Origin: Elizabethkingia sp. YR214
GTDB lineage: Bacteria > Bacteroidota > Bacteroidia > Flavobacteriales > Weeksellaceae
Direction: 5' to 3'
Assembly: GCF_003058195.1 (NCBI RefSeq)
Contig: NZ_QBUH01000004.1
Location: forward strand, 248,001 to 312,000
Length of the DNA stretch: 64,000 bases
Shown here: in pieces, positions 8,874 to 19,319 of the stretch
Layout of the letters: the number at the start of each line of letters is the position of its first letter
How positions within the stretch are numbered: position 1 is the stretch's first letter
Position numbers and translations under genes: made by a program
The notes under the pieces: model-generated
What the model saw: only the letters and a program-made list of their open reading frames with translations
Database searches by the model: none
What the model was told of the DNA's origin: nothing

Positions 8874-9920
8874 ATGAAAAAAAATATAGTTATAGGGCTT
8901 ATGGCTCTTACACTTTTAGCTTCTTGTAATAAGGAAAAAACAGTTATAAAAAGCATTCAGGAATATAATGCTACAATGCAGGATAAAGGCTATCATTTCG
9001 GAGATAAGATAGCTTTACCTTCGGATGTTACCGGAAATGCAGAAAGTATTAGTATTAGTTTCGGAGACAAAGAAAGCAATACATTAACTATCGATCCAAA
9101 GTTTTTCACATTAGGAGAGAATGATGTGACATTCAACATCAAAATGAAAGATGGTAAGGTTATCAATCAGGATGCTACAATTAATGTTTTTGCTTCCAAA
9201 CCGGAGCAAAATCTTACATATGAGCAGGTTGCTGAATATCCACATGATCCTAAAAATTTTGTACAAGGATTCCAGTTGGACGGAAATACGGTTTATGAAT
9301 CGGATGGGCAGTTCGATCAGTCCAGACTGATTAAATATACACTGGGACAAACTCAGCCAATTGCTGAAGCAAAACCTAACCCAGCTCCCGGAACTCAATT
9401 GGTTGAAAAAATATTTTCTGAAGGAAGTACAATAGCTGGAGATAAAGTCTTTCAGTTAGACTGGAAAAATAAAATTGGATTCATTTATAATAAAGCCAAT
9501 CTGCAGCAAATAGGACAATTTCAGTATCCTACAGAAATGACAGAAGGCTGGGGACTAACTTATGATGGTAAAAATCTGATTGCATCAGATGGTTCTTCTA
9601 ATATCTATTTCCTGGATGTGAATGACCCGTCTAAAGTTGTCAGAAAAATAGGTGTAGCCGGTTCAGAAATGGCATATGGGCAAATTAATGAACTGGAATA
9701 CTACAAAGGATTTATTTATGCCAATGTATGGCAACAACCTGTGGTACTAAAAATAGATCCGGCAACAGGAGAAGTAGTTGGAAGATATGATTTCTCTAAT
9801 TATGTTAAACTGCATACAAAGGGGGCTGATGATGTACTGAATGGTATAGCCTTTAAAGGAGATAATATGCTGGTAACAGGTAAGAACTGGCCAAAGATAT
9901 ACGAAGTAAAATTAAAGTAA
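8874..9920 (+). CDS. Glutaminyl-peptide cyclotransferase, lipoprotein
   Basis: A 348-residue lipoprotein (lipobox LASC) predicted to convert N-terminal Gln of exported peptides to pyroglutamate. The first 110 residues form an Ig-like extension. The remainder matches the plant-type five-bladed propeller glutamine cyclotransferase: GWGLTYDGKNLIASDGS, INELEYYKGFIYANVW and the terminal VTGKNWPKIYEV. In Bacteroidota many mature exported proteins begin with Gln, which gives this enzyme abundant substrates. It is monocistronic, with its own -7 box upstream and a terminator whose stem overlaps the stop codon. Confidence 0.9.
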   Translation: MKKNIVIGLMALTLLASCNKEKTVIKSIQEYNATMQDKGYHFGDKIALPSDVTGNAESISISFGDKESNTLTIDPKFFTLGENDVTFNIKMKDGKVINQDATINVFASKPEQNLTYEQVAEYPHDPKNFVQGFQLDGNTVYESDGQFDQSRLIKYTLGQTQPIAEAKPNPAPGTQLVEKIFSEGSTIAGDKVFQLDWKNKIGFIYNKANLQQIGQFQYPTEMTEGWGLTYDGKNLIASDGSSNIYFLDVNDPSKVVRKIGVAGSEMAYGQINELEYYKGFIYANVWQQPVVLKIDPATGEVVGRYDFSNYVKLHTKGADDVLNGIAFKGDNMLVTGKNWPKIYEVKLK

Positions 9921-9943
9921 GCGAAAGCTTACTTTAATTTTTT
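9911..9943 (+). terminator. Terminator overlapping the glutaminyl cyclase stop codon
   Basis: A 12-bp stem (9911-9922 with 9927-9938) with GAAA loop and a T-run. The TAA stop (9918-9920) lies inside the 5' arm. Confidence 0.85.
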
Positions 9944-9987
9944 CTGCCCATAACCAACCCATTTCGGATTCAAGAGTATTGGTCATT

Positions 9988-10623
9988 CTAAAGCTGATCT
10001 AATAATTCCTCGATATTAACACGTTTCATGTAATCAGGATTTAAAGATTTGTAAATTACAACAGCATTAACGTTTAAGACGTAGACTGCTGGGATAGGTA
10101 GTGCATACTGATCTGTCTGATTGATTTGTAGTAAGTCAATTCCCATAGCTTTATAATGAGGGATTACAAAATCCTGTAATTCAAAATCAATTCCTAGTTT
10201 TTTAGCGAGCAGATTATCCTTATCAGACAAGATTTGGAAACTGGTCTTTTGCTTTTGCTGCCATTCTGAACTAATATTCGCGAGCTGTGGGGTGATGATA
10301 ACCAGATTAGCTCCTTTTGTTTCAAACTGATGAAGTTCATTTTGTAGTGCCTGCATTTCCAGGTTGCAGTAAGGGCACCAGCTACCCCTTAAAAATGCAA
10401 TAACAAGCTTGCCTTTCAATAAGTCTTGTAAACCGAATATTTTACCATCATAGTTAGTAAGCTGAAAATCCGGAAATTTTTCTCCTGTATTAATGCTTTT
10501 GCTACCTGTTTGTTTCTCCTCCAGATCCAAAATAGATCTTTGAAAAGCCTGCAGTATTTCTACCGGAACCTGAGATGCTAATGTTTCGTTAAGCTGGGCA
10601 ATGTTTTTTGCTAAAATATCCAT
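9988..10623 (-). CDS. Peroxiredoxin-like AhpC/TSA-family protein
   Basis: A 211-residue thioredoxin-fold protein. The active site reads GSWCPYC with Cys83 and Cys86, a CxxC arrangement as in the peroxiredoxin-like group rather than classical two-Cys AhpC. The N-terminal 55 residues form a helical extension without a signal peptide, and the redoxin domain begins at GEKFPDFQL. It probably reduces peroxides or acts as a thiol-disulfide oxidoreductase in the cytoplasm. It is divergent from an HxlR-type regulator, and their promoters overlap, so thiol-dependent control by that regulator is likely but unproven. Confidence 0.88.
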   Translation of the reverse strand: MDILAKNIAQLNETLASQVPVEILQAFQRSILDLEEKQTGSKSINTGEKFPDFQLTNYDGKIFGLQDLLKGKLVIAFLRGSWCPYCNLEMQALQNELHQFETKGANLVIITPQLANISSEWQQKQKTSFQILSDKDNLLAKKLGIDFELQDFVIPHYKAMGIDLLQINQTDQYALPIPAVYVLNVNAVVIYKSLNPDYMKRVNIEELLDQL

Positions 10624-10642
10624 ATGATTTTATTTAATTTTG

Positions 10643-10673
10643 CAAAGATTTATAACTATTTGGAGATAGGCAA
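10643..10673 (-). promoter_or_regulatory. Promoter of the peroxiredoxin-like gene
   Basis: On the minus strand TTG (10671-10673), a 20-nt spacer and AATCTTTG (10643-10650), one mismatch from TAnnTTTG. The start codon follows 19 nt later. It overlaps the opposing HxlR promoter. Confidence 0.6.
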
Positions 10674-10688
10674 TAACGCATAAATTTG
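10659..10688 (+). promoter_or_regulatory. Promoter of the HxlR regulator gene
   Basis: TTTG (10659-10662), 18-nt spacer, TAAATTTG (10681-10688): a full match to the flavobacterial promoter consensus. The TTG of the -7 box is in frame with the gene and makes a false extended start. ATAGG (10666-10670) and CCTAT (10691-10695) form a possible operator. Confidence 0.75.
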
Positions 10689-10715
10689 TCCCTATGGGGT
10701 AAAAAAGTCACTTTT

Positions 10716-11057
10716 ATGAATACAAAGGAAAGAGCGATAGAAGAAAAAATATGTCCGTTGGAATTTGCGGTAAATGCCATAAGTGGTAAATGGAAAATTC
10801 CTATCGTCTGGCAGATTAATGAGGGTAAAAAGCGTCCCAGCGAATTTATCAAGGGGATTGGTAAAGTAGATAGACGTGTATTGAACCAACAGCTTAAAGA
10901 AATGGAGTCAATAGGTCTGCTAACGAAAGTTTCTTATCCGGAATTGCCTCCACGTGTAGAGTATTCTCTGACACCTCTTGGTGAAGATTTGGTAAAAGTA
11001 TTATGGCAGCTTAACGCCTGGGGAGAAGTATTACTGGAAAAAAGTAATAAGCTGTAA
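10716..11057 (+). CDS. HxlR-family transcriptional regulator
   Basis: A 113-residue winged-helix regulator. The family opening CPLEFAVNAISGKWKIPI is seen at residues 13-30, and the wing/helix region RVLNQQLKEMESIGLL and ELPPRVEYSLTPLG follows. Cys13 occupies the position of the redox-sensing N-terminal cysteine of YodB/HypR-type HxlR proteins. The start is ATG 10716; the longer TTG form at 10686 starts inside the -7 box. It is divergent from the peroxiredoxin-like gene with overlapping promoters, so it is probably an oxidant- or electrophile-responsive repressor of itself and that gene. Confidence 0.9.
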   Translation: MNTKERAIEEKICPLEFAVNAISGKWKIPIVWQINEGKKRPSEFIKGIGKVDRRVLNQQLKEMESIGLLTKVSYPELPPRVEYSLTPLGEDLVKVLWQLNAWGEVLLEKSNKL

Positions 11058-11111
11058 GTACAGATCTTATACAATGGAATTCCTGACATTAGGGATTGTT
11101 TTGAAAATGGG

Positions 11112-11143
11112 TTTGCAATCGAGCTAAACAAGCTTTATCTTTA
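11112..11143 (+). promoter_or_regulatory. Promoter of the deoxynucleoside kinase-arsC unit
   Basis: TTTG (11112-11115), 20-nt spacer, TATCTTTA (11136-11143; 7 of 8 with TAnnTTTG). The ATG follows 20 nt later. Confidence 0.65.
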
Positions 11144-11163
11144 CACCTCGAAAAAAATAAGAT

Positions 11164-11778
11164 ATGCACATTGCGGTAACAGGAAATATAGGGGCTGGAA
11201 AAACTACGCTCACAACGATGTTGGCTAAACATTACGGATGGGAAGCGCAGTTTGAAGATGTAGATCACAATCCGTATCTGGATGATTTCTACCACGACAT
11301 GGCTAAATGGGCGTTTAACCTTCAGATCTACTTTTTAGGAAGTCGCTTTAAGCAAATTAAAGAGATTCGTGAAAGTGGTAAAAATGTTATTCAGGACAGA
11401 ACCATCTATGAAGATGCTCATATATTTGCTGAAAACCTTAATGATATGGGGCTTTTAACTGAACGAGATTTCAATAACTATAAATCGGTATTCAATCTGA
11501 TGAAAACTTTCGTATCAGCTCCGGATTTATTGATCTATCTGAGAGCCGACATTTCTAAATTAGTGGCTCAGATTGCAAAAAGAGGAAGAGATTATGAAGC
11601 AGGAATCAGCATTGATTATCTTTCGAAACTGAATGACAAATACGAAAAATGGATTAAGGGTTATGATGAAGGAAAATTGCTTATCATAGACGTTAATGAT
11701 ATTGATTTTGTAGAAAAACCAGAAGACTTTGGTTTTATCTTAGATAGTATTGATAGTAACCTGAATGGCCTTTTCTAA
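11164..11778 (+). CDS. Deoxynucleoside kinase
   Basis: A 204-residue cytosolic salvage kinase that phosphorylates deoxynucleosides (dA/dG or dC) to monophosphates. The P-loop GNIGAGKTT is at residues 7-15, the DRTIYEDAHIF motif near 80 matches the ERS/DRS catalytic Arg segment, and a lid RGRDYE follows near 140. The length agrees with bacterial dAK/dGK enzymes (about 205-225). It is followed 14 nt later by an ArsC-like gene under the same promoter. Substrate preference cannot be read from sequence. Confidence 0.9.
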   Translation: MHIAVTGNIGAGKTTLTTMLAKHYGWEAQFEDVDHNPYLDDFYHDMAKWAFNLQIYFLGSRFKQIKEIRESGKNVIQDRTIYEDAHIFAENLNDMGLLTERDFNNYKSVFNLMKTFVSAPDLLIYLRADISKLVAQIAKRGRDYEAGISIDYLSKLNDKYEKWIKGYDEGKLLIIDVNDIDFVEKPEDFGFILDSIDSNLNGLF

Positions 11779-11792
11779 AAATTAACCAGACA

Positions 11793-12140
11793 ATGGGAAT
11801 ACAAATCTTACATAACAGCAGATGCTCTAAATCCAGAGAAGCATTACAGTATCTGGAAGAACAGAAAATAGACTTTGAACTTATTAATATTATTCAGAAT
11901 CCGCTGAGTAAAGAAGAGGTAGTATCAGTACTGCAAAAGCTTGGAATAAAAGCTGAAGATCTGGTAAGAAAGAGTGATGCACTGTTTAAAGAAAAATATG
12001 CAGGTCAGGAATTAAATGAGGAGGACTGGATTAATGTTTTAGTAGATAATCCGACACTAATCCAAAGACCCATTGTTATAAAAGATAATAAAGCCGTTAT
12101 TGGCAGGCCATTAGAAAATATAATAGACTTTTTAAAATAA
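11793..12140 (+). CDS. arsC: Arsenate reductase (glutaredoxin type), ArsC/Spx family
   Basis: A 115-residue thioredoxin-fold protein with the ArsC signature HNSRCSKSRE (Cys11). The downstream Arg residues of QRPIV and GRPLE match those that hold arsenate in ArsC. It would reduce arsenate to arsenite using glutathione/glutaredoxin or another thiol. There are no arsB, acr3 or arsR genes nearby, so a dedicated arsenic operon is absent, and a broader thiol-redox role of the YffB kind is possible. It shares the transcript of the deoxynucleoside kinase and ends at a strong bidirectional terminator. Confidence 0.82.
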   Translation: MGIQILHNSRCSKSREALQYLEEQKIDFELINIIQNPLSKEEVVSVLQKLGIKAEDLVRKSDALFKEKYAGQELNEEDWINVLVDNPTLIQRPIVIKDNKAVIGRPLENIIDFLK

Positions 12141-12161
12141 AAAATCAGTCAATTTATACCA

Positions 12162-12202
12162 AAATAAAATACCCGAAGAATATCTCTTCGGGTATTTTAT
12201 TT
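12162..12202. terminator. Bidirectional terminator between arsC and the MG2-plug gene
   Basis: A perfect 18-bp palindrome (12162-12179 with 12185-12202), with A-rich and T-rich ends so that it serves both convergent genes. Confidence 0.9.
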
Positions 12203-12203
12203 A

Positions 12204-14600
12204 TTATTGCATTTTACCATTATAGTACAAAGGTTTATCATCCTTATCAAAACCTATAATAATAACCTGATAGTTCGTCGGGGTATCATTATTATAAAAC
12301 TGTATTGCGGAAGGAGCTTTATCCTGAGCTTTTAAATCGGGATTCCAGTACAATACATCACGTGTATCGCTTGGAATAGTCTTATAGGCTTCTTTACTAT
12401 AATCAGGGTTATAAAACTCTGCTACTTTATCATAACCTAAAATAGTTGCGGTATTATCCATAAAAGGATCTTTTACGGCCGGAGTAGCAGGCTGGGTGTC
12501 TCCTCTTCGGGTATATATAGCAACGGCATTTCCAAGAAGACCGGAGCCTTTAATCACTTTTACCATGGCAATATTACTTACAGGGGTGCTATTAATCATG
12601 CTGGCATCCATAGGAACTTCATCCATATATAATTTAGCCTGTCCCCCTCTTATATATGGTACGTAATTTCCACTGGAATCCATTTGGAAAGTTAATCCGG
12701 CAACTCTGCCTTGTAACCATTGTAATATATTTTGAGAGCTTTGTGCATCCTGATTTTCATTGACAAGATCGAATACCTGTTCATTCATACTTCTGAACAT
12801 CCCACTACTCAATTTGTCATTAAGTATTCTCTTCTCATCCCTCTTTTTTGCCTTTAGCTGTACTTCTTTGATCAGAATTTCATTGTCATGTATCAACTTC
12901 TGATTCTTTTTGTTAGCTATTGCACGAGCTATTTCCGGTGCAGGAGTATCATTTGTAGTCTGACGGTCTTCCAGATGGTATTGTGTAGCCGGTAATGAAC
13001 TTCTGTAAGTAACAAAATCGACAGTTGGCTCAAAAGCTATTCTAAGATTGGGTGGATTACTAGCTGCTTTGTTTAAAGTATTTAGAAAATAGGTAACCTT
13101 TATTGGTTCATCGGTATTTATATTGTGTAACATGAAATAGCCTCCATCATCAGTCTGTACTTCATTAATCACTGTGTTATCAAGCGTTTTGAATATTAGG
13201 TTTGCAGAAGTATTTGGAAGAGGTCTGCTGTTGACTGTCAATTTTCCTCTATAGGAAAAATAAGGCTCAGGGTTATACTTTATATCAGGTGTTTTTCCTG
13301 CCATTACAGCATTCCAGTCAAAGCGATTCCATTTTTCAGAAATCAGTATACCGTCCAGAGCTTCTGTGTTTGCATTTTTTGTAAAATACTGCGCTGGTGC
13401 ATTTATTTTTGAAGAAAAATCACCAGTAAGCCATAAGGCACTTAAAATGTTATTTTTCTCAGTATTTTTAGCATCATCACGGACAACCACTGTGTAATTG
13501 GAATAATTTTCCTGAGGCGGAACTTCAATTGTATTGTAAGCACGGGCTGTTTTATCGGCTTGTGAATATGAAACAGCAGGTTGAGTTACATGTAGCTGCG
13601 AAGGATCTATGAAACATAATCTTTGAGCAACAAGGTTCTCTTTTTCATCAAATACAGCCAGTTGTAGTATACCATTCATCTTATTACTAATAGAAGATGG
13701 GATGGTACTTGATGCTTCTTTATTATTGACGCTGATATTGGCTTTATAGGCCAGTAAATTACTGACAGTACCAATAACTTTATAATCCTTCAATCCGGGA
13801 AGATTATTGCTTTTCAGTGTATACTGGATACCTTTTGCTGTATTGGCTATTTGTATATGTACACCAGTATCTTTTGCTACAGGTAAATCTATGTTTTGCT
13901 TTACACCGTTGTTATCTTCGACAACAACTTGGTATGTTTTTCCTTTTTTGGGTGTAATACTAAATACTCCTATATTTTGGTCTAAACCTTTGAAACTGGT
14001 AATTTTTTCAGAGGGGTTGTCTTTGTCCGTTACATAACCATGCCATTCTGATGGGGGAGTACCTTCGGTTTGAAGCCTTACAGCAAATTTGGTAGGCAGG
14101 TTTTCTATAAAGGTACCACCTTCAGGATAAGCTTTAGCCGTCCATTTAGAGTCGTTATTAATAACCAGCTTTTGAGGAGAAGCTGGATTGTATACCGGAA
14201 TAGGCTGTACGAGCTGGAACTCTTCACCAAAATTAGCCATCCATGTAGTATAGGCTCTAACGAAATAAACATCTTCTTTTAATTTTTCAGAAAGATTAAT
14301 GCTGCCGTTACCCTCACCATTATTGATAGGAAATACCTTTTTAGCAATTATACTTTTATTGCTGTCATACAGTTCAACAAACAAAGAAGATGATATTGTG
14401 GACCGGTTATAACCATCAAAAACAAAGGCCTTGAACCACATGTTTTCTCCGGAGATGTATTTCTCTTTATCAAAAAGGAGATAAACTTTTTCCTGAGCAT
14501 ATTTTTGATCGAGTATTTGAATTGCCTGATCAATTTTATTTTGTGCTTTTATATTGTAAATGAAAGATAGACAGATTGAAAGTATAATTCTGTTTTTCAT
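12204..14600 (-). CDS. Exported MG2-domain protein with C-terminal TonB-plug-like domain, no barrel
   Basis: A 798-residue envelope protein with signal peptide. Residues about 25-130 form an MG2-like macroglobulin domain (EKVYLLFDKEKYISGE), followed by beta-sandwich repeats and a short carboxypeptidase-regulatory-like segment (GKLTVNSRPLPNTSANL near 445). Residues about 620-700 resemble a TonB plug: WLQGRVAGL, IRGGQAKLYMDEVPMD, and KVIKGSGLLGNAVAIYTRRG. No C-terminal beta-barrel follows. Many Bacteroidota encode such proteins, and their function is unknown. I infer surface or periplasmic protein-protein contact. It is monocistronic between two terminators. Confidence 0.75.
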   Translation of the reverse strand: MKNRIILSICLSFIYNIKAQNKIDQAIQILDQKYAQEKVYLLFDKEKYISGENMWFKAFVFDGYNRSTISSSLFVELYDSNKSIIAKKVFPINNGEGNGSINLSEKLKEDVYFVRAYTTWMANFGEEFQLVQPIPVYNPASPQKLVINNDSKWTAKAYPEGGTFIENLPTKFAVRLQTEGTPPSEWHGYVTDKDNPSEKITSFKGLDQNIGVFSITPKKGKTYQVVVEDNNGVKQNIDLPVAKDTGVHIQIANTAKGIQYTLKSNNLPGLKDYKVIGTVSNLLAYKANISVNNKEASSTIPSSISNKMNGILQLAVFDEKENLVAQRLCFIDPSQLHVTQPAVSYSQADKTARAYNTIEVPPQENYSNYTVVVRDDAKNTEKNNILSALWLTGDFSSKINAPAQYFTKNANTEALDGILISEKWNRFDWNAVMAGKTPDIKYNPEPYFSYRGKLTVNSRPLPNTSANLIFKTLDNTVINEVQTDDGGYFMLHNINTDEPIKVTYFLNTLNKAASNPPNLRIAFEPTVDFVTYRSSLPATQYHLEDRQTTNDTPAPEIARAIANKKNQKLIHDNEILIKEVQLKAKKRDEKRILNDKLSSGMFRSMNEQVFDLVNENQDAQSSQNILQWLQGRVAGLTFQMDSSGNYVPYIRGGQAKLYMDEVPMDASMINSTPVSNIAMVKVIKGSGLLGNAVAIYTRRGDTQPATPAVKDPFMDNTATILGYDKVAEFYNPDYSKEAYKTIPSDTRDVLYWNPDLKAQDKAPSAIQFYNNDTPTNYQVIIIGFDKDDKPLYYNGKMQ

Positions 14601-14696
14601 GCTAATAATGGATCTTGATTTTAACTTAGAAATTTAGTGATTTTTCAGATATGTAGCACGAGTTTTTATTTAATATAATAGATGTACATACAGAAA

Positions 14697-14727
14697 TAAA
14701 AAACCGGATACTAAAAGCATCCGGTTT
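14697..14727 (-). terminator. Terminator of icd
   Basis: A 9-bp stem (14701-14709 with 14719-14727); on the minus strand it runs into a T-rich tail. Confidence 0.8.
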
Positions 14728-14752
14728 ATATAAATTATATATTTATCAGGAA

Positions 14753-16996
<2,244 letters not shown>

Positions 16997-17040
16997 TTAT
17001 AAAAAGAGAGCCCCTCTCTATGATCTATTTTTTAGAGTAA

Positions 17041-17048
17041 CAAATTTA
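17041..17048 (-). promoter_or_regulatory. -7 box TAAATTTG of icd
   Basis: It exactly matches TAnnTTTG on the minus strand. A TTTG lies 24 nt upstream, slightly beyond the usual spacer. It is about 70 nt before the icd start. Confidence 0.6.
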
Positions 17049-17128
17049 CTGTTTTTAGAATGATTTTTAGAACAAATCGCCAAAAATGAAGTACATTTAT
17101 TGTGATAAAAGAATAAACTAAAAACCAA

Positions 17129-17923
17129 ATGTCTATGAAGATAGCTGTATTAGGGACGGGAAACCTTGGACTTTCCATTATAAAGGGCATTTTAAAGTCC
17201 GGTGAGAATTATCAGATTATAGCTACGAGAAGAAATACTAAGTCCATTGCTTTTCTGGAAAAAGATGGTGTTGAAGTAACTTCAGATAATGCTTATGCAA
17301 TTACACAATCAGATATTGTTATTGTAGCACTTAAACCTTTTAATATTCTGGAAGTATTAAAAGAATACAGGCAGTACTTTACCCCCGACAAAATCCTTGT
17401 TTCTATGGCAACAGGAATTAGCATACAGCAAATTCAGGAAGCAATCGAAAATAAAGCTGTTACAACTATGCGTGCAATGCCGAATACAGCTTCGGATGTA
17501 GGAGAATCTTTAACTTGTTTGGTATATAATGGACAGGAAAAAGACAAGTTGGAAAGTGTGAAAAGCCTGCTTTCTCATGTTGGAAGCGTTATACAGATCA
17601 ATGAAGACCTTATGGAAGCAGCAACTGTTTTGGGAGCATGCGGAATTGCTTATGTGCTAAGGTTTATGCGTGCAATGGTGCAAGGGGGAATTCAGATTGG
17701 GTTTGATGCTAAGACAGCTGTTCAGATTGTAAACCAGACTGTAAAAGGAGCTGCTGAATTATTAATACAGAATCAGAATCATCCGGAAGACGAAATAGAC
17801 AAAGTAACGACGCCTAAAGGCTGTACTATTGTTGGTCTTAATGAAATGGAGCATCAGGGCTTTAGCTCATCTCTTATTAAGGGAATAAACGCTTCCTTTC
17901 AGAAGATTGAGAAGAAAGCCTAA
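17129..17923 (+). CDS. proC: Pyrroline-5-carboxylate reductase
   Basis: A 264-residue enzyme for the last step of proline synthesis, reducing 1-pyrroline-5-carboxylate with NAD(P)H. The Rossmann start AVLGTGNLGLSIIKGIL, the P5C-binding MRAMPNTA and the C-terminal TTPKGCTIVGLNEMEHQGF (TxPGGxT replaced by TPKGCT) fit ProC. ATG 17129 or 17135 are both possible, and the second leaves MKIAVLG directly. It is monocistronic. The convergent DUF4442 gene stops only 3 nt away, with no hairpin terminator between them. Confidence 0.93.
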   Translation: MSMKIAVLGTGNLGLSIIKGILKSGENYQIIATRRNTKSIAFLEKDGVEVTSDNAYAITQSDIVIVALKPFNILEVLKEYRQYFTPDKILVSMATGISIQQIQEAIENKAVTTMRAMPNTASDVGESLTCLVYNGQEKDKLESVKSLLSHVGSVIQINEDLMEAATVLGACGIAYVLRFMRAMVQGGIQIGFDAKTAVQIVNQTVKGAAELLIQNQNHPEDEIDKVTTPKGCTIVGLNEMEHQGFSSSLIKGINASFQKIEKKA

Positions 17924-17926
17924 ATT

Positions 17927-18454
17927 TTATAGTTTGGCTTTTTCCTTCCTTTTCATTTTATAATAGGCCTTTCCTGCGATATAGATAGTCTTTTTTACTT
18001 CACAATAAACAATCGTTTTGCTTTGGTTGGTTAGTTGGGTTGTCTTTATAATTTCAATTTCGTTCTGACTTTCAACTTGTTCAATTATTTGTTCAAGCTC
18101 TTCTTTTGTGTATGTAAATTCGGCATATAAATCTACATTTCCCGGACGTTTGAAAGATATCTGAGCAGATTTGTCCCATACAACATACTGGTGTCCCAAT
18201 AGATTAATCAGTTGTACCATTGGGATAGGATCAACTGCCGAAAACATACTTCCACCAAATATGGTTCCCATATAATTTCGGTTTTTATAGCTAATGGGTA
18301 ATTTAATTTGTACATCGAGTAAGTCAGGAGACACAGATGTGATTCTTGCTGTACTCCTTCTGTACATAGGAGAAAGATTGAATCCCCATTTCATAAGTTT
18401 AGGTAACCCTATATACTTGGAACCAATGACTGAAATTTTTTGATAGAAAGACAT
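17927..18454 (-). CDS. DUF4442 / PaaI-like hotdog-fold protein
   Basis: A 175-residue protein of the DUF4442 hotdog (thioesterase-like) family. The core GTIFGGSMFSAVDPIPMVQL (about residues 69-88) corresponds to the hotdog helix with the Gly-Gly turn. The family is linked to acyl-CoA or acyl-ACP thioester hydrolysis, but no activity is established for this group. It is convergent with proC, the two stops being 3 nt apart. The 295-nt upstream spacer to tpx is AT-rich, and I saw no clear promoter for this strand. Confidence 0.82.
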   Translation of the reverse strand: MSFYQKISVIGSKYIGLPKLMKWGFNLSPMYRRSTARITSVSPDLLDVQIKLPISYKNRNYMGTIFGGSMFSAVDPIPMVQLINLLGHQYVVWDKSAQISFKRPGNVDLYAEFTYTKEELEQIIEQVESQNEIEIIKTTQLTNQSKTIVYCEVKKTIYIAGKAYYKMKRKEKAKL

Positions 18455-18749
18455 AAACTGAATATTTTAGTTTAGAAACATTTATATATATAATGCTTTC
18501 AAATAAAAGCTAGATAAAATAATGTAAAATATTCCATATGCAATTGAAATTCAGTATTAAATATAATGTCTGGCATATCAAGCTTCCAAAATACAAGCTT
18601 ATGCATTAAGATATAGATATTGTTATTTCTGTGGTGTGTTTTTTTGTGTGCTTTTCTTGTACTGAAATTTATGATAAATTTAAAATGAACTATCAGTAGA
18701 AATTTAGAAGAATTCTGTATTTTTATCTAATAATTAAAAAGACGAAATA

Positions 18750-19247
18750 ATGGCAAACATTACACTAAAAGGAAATGCGATTTCTACAGTAGGAAATCTT
18801 CCGAATATTGGAGAACAATTAAAAGACTTTACATTGGTAAATGCTGATTTGTCTGAAAAGACTTTGGCAGATTACAACGGGAAAAAAGTTGTACTGAATA
18901 TCTTCCCAAGCATTGATACCGGAGTTTGTGCAGCTTCTGCAAGAAAATTCAATCAGGAAGCTTCTAACTTGGATAATACAGTTGTGGTAAACGTTTCTAA
19001 AGATTTACCTTTTGCATTAGGTAGATTCTGTGCAGCAGAAGGATTAGATAATGTAGATACATTATCTGACTTCAGAGGACACTTTGGTGACGATTATGGA
19101 GTTACTTTAGCAGATTCTCCACTAAAAGGATTATTAAGCCGTGCAGTTGTAGTGGCGGATGAGAACGGAAATGTTGTTTATACAGAGCAGGTTCCCGAAA
19201 TTGCTCAGGAGCCAAACTATGATGCTGCTCTTGCTGCTTTAAAATAA
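18750..19247 (+). CDS. tpx: Thiol peroxidase (atypical 2-Cys peroxiredoxin)
   Basis: A 165-residue peroxiredoxin reducing lipid and alkyl hydroperoxides with thioredoxin. The peroxidatic Cys60 in [15 protein letters not shown] and the resolving Cys94 in LGRFCAAEG match the Cys61/Cys95 pair of E. coli Tpx, and the start [15 protein letters not shown] is family-typical. A weak -7-like TATTTTTA at 18718-18725 precedes it by 24 nt. It ends at a strong terminator and appears monocistronic. It is one of four peroxide-handling enzymes in the window. Confidence 0.97.
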   Translation: MANITLKGNAISTVGNLPNIGEQLKDFTLVNADLSEKTLADYNGKKVVLNIFPSIDTGVCAASARKFNQEASNLDNTVVVNVSKDLPFALGRFCAAEGLDNVDTLSDFRGHFGDDYGVTLADSPLKGLLSRAVVVADENGNVVYTEQVPEIAQEPNYDAALAALK

Positions 19248-19266
19248 TTTAAGAACAAAAAATCAT

Positions 19267-19308
19267 AAAAAAACGACTTCGCAATTCTTTTTCGGAGTCG
19301 TTTTTTTT
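19267..19308 (+). terminator. Terminator of tpx
   Basis: A 12-bp stem (19267-19278 with 19296-19307), extended through a G-U pair, ending in eight Ts. Confidence 0.88.
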
Positions 19309-19319
19309 ATCTTAGATGT

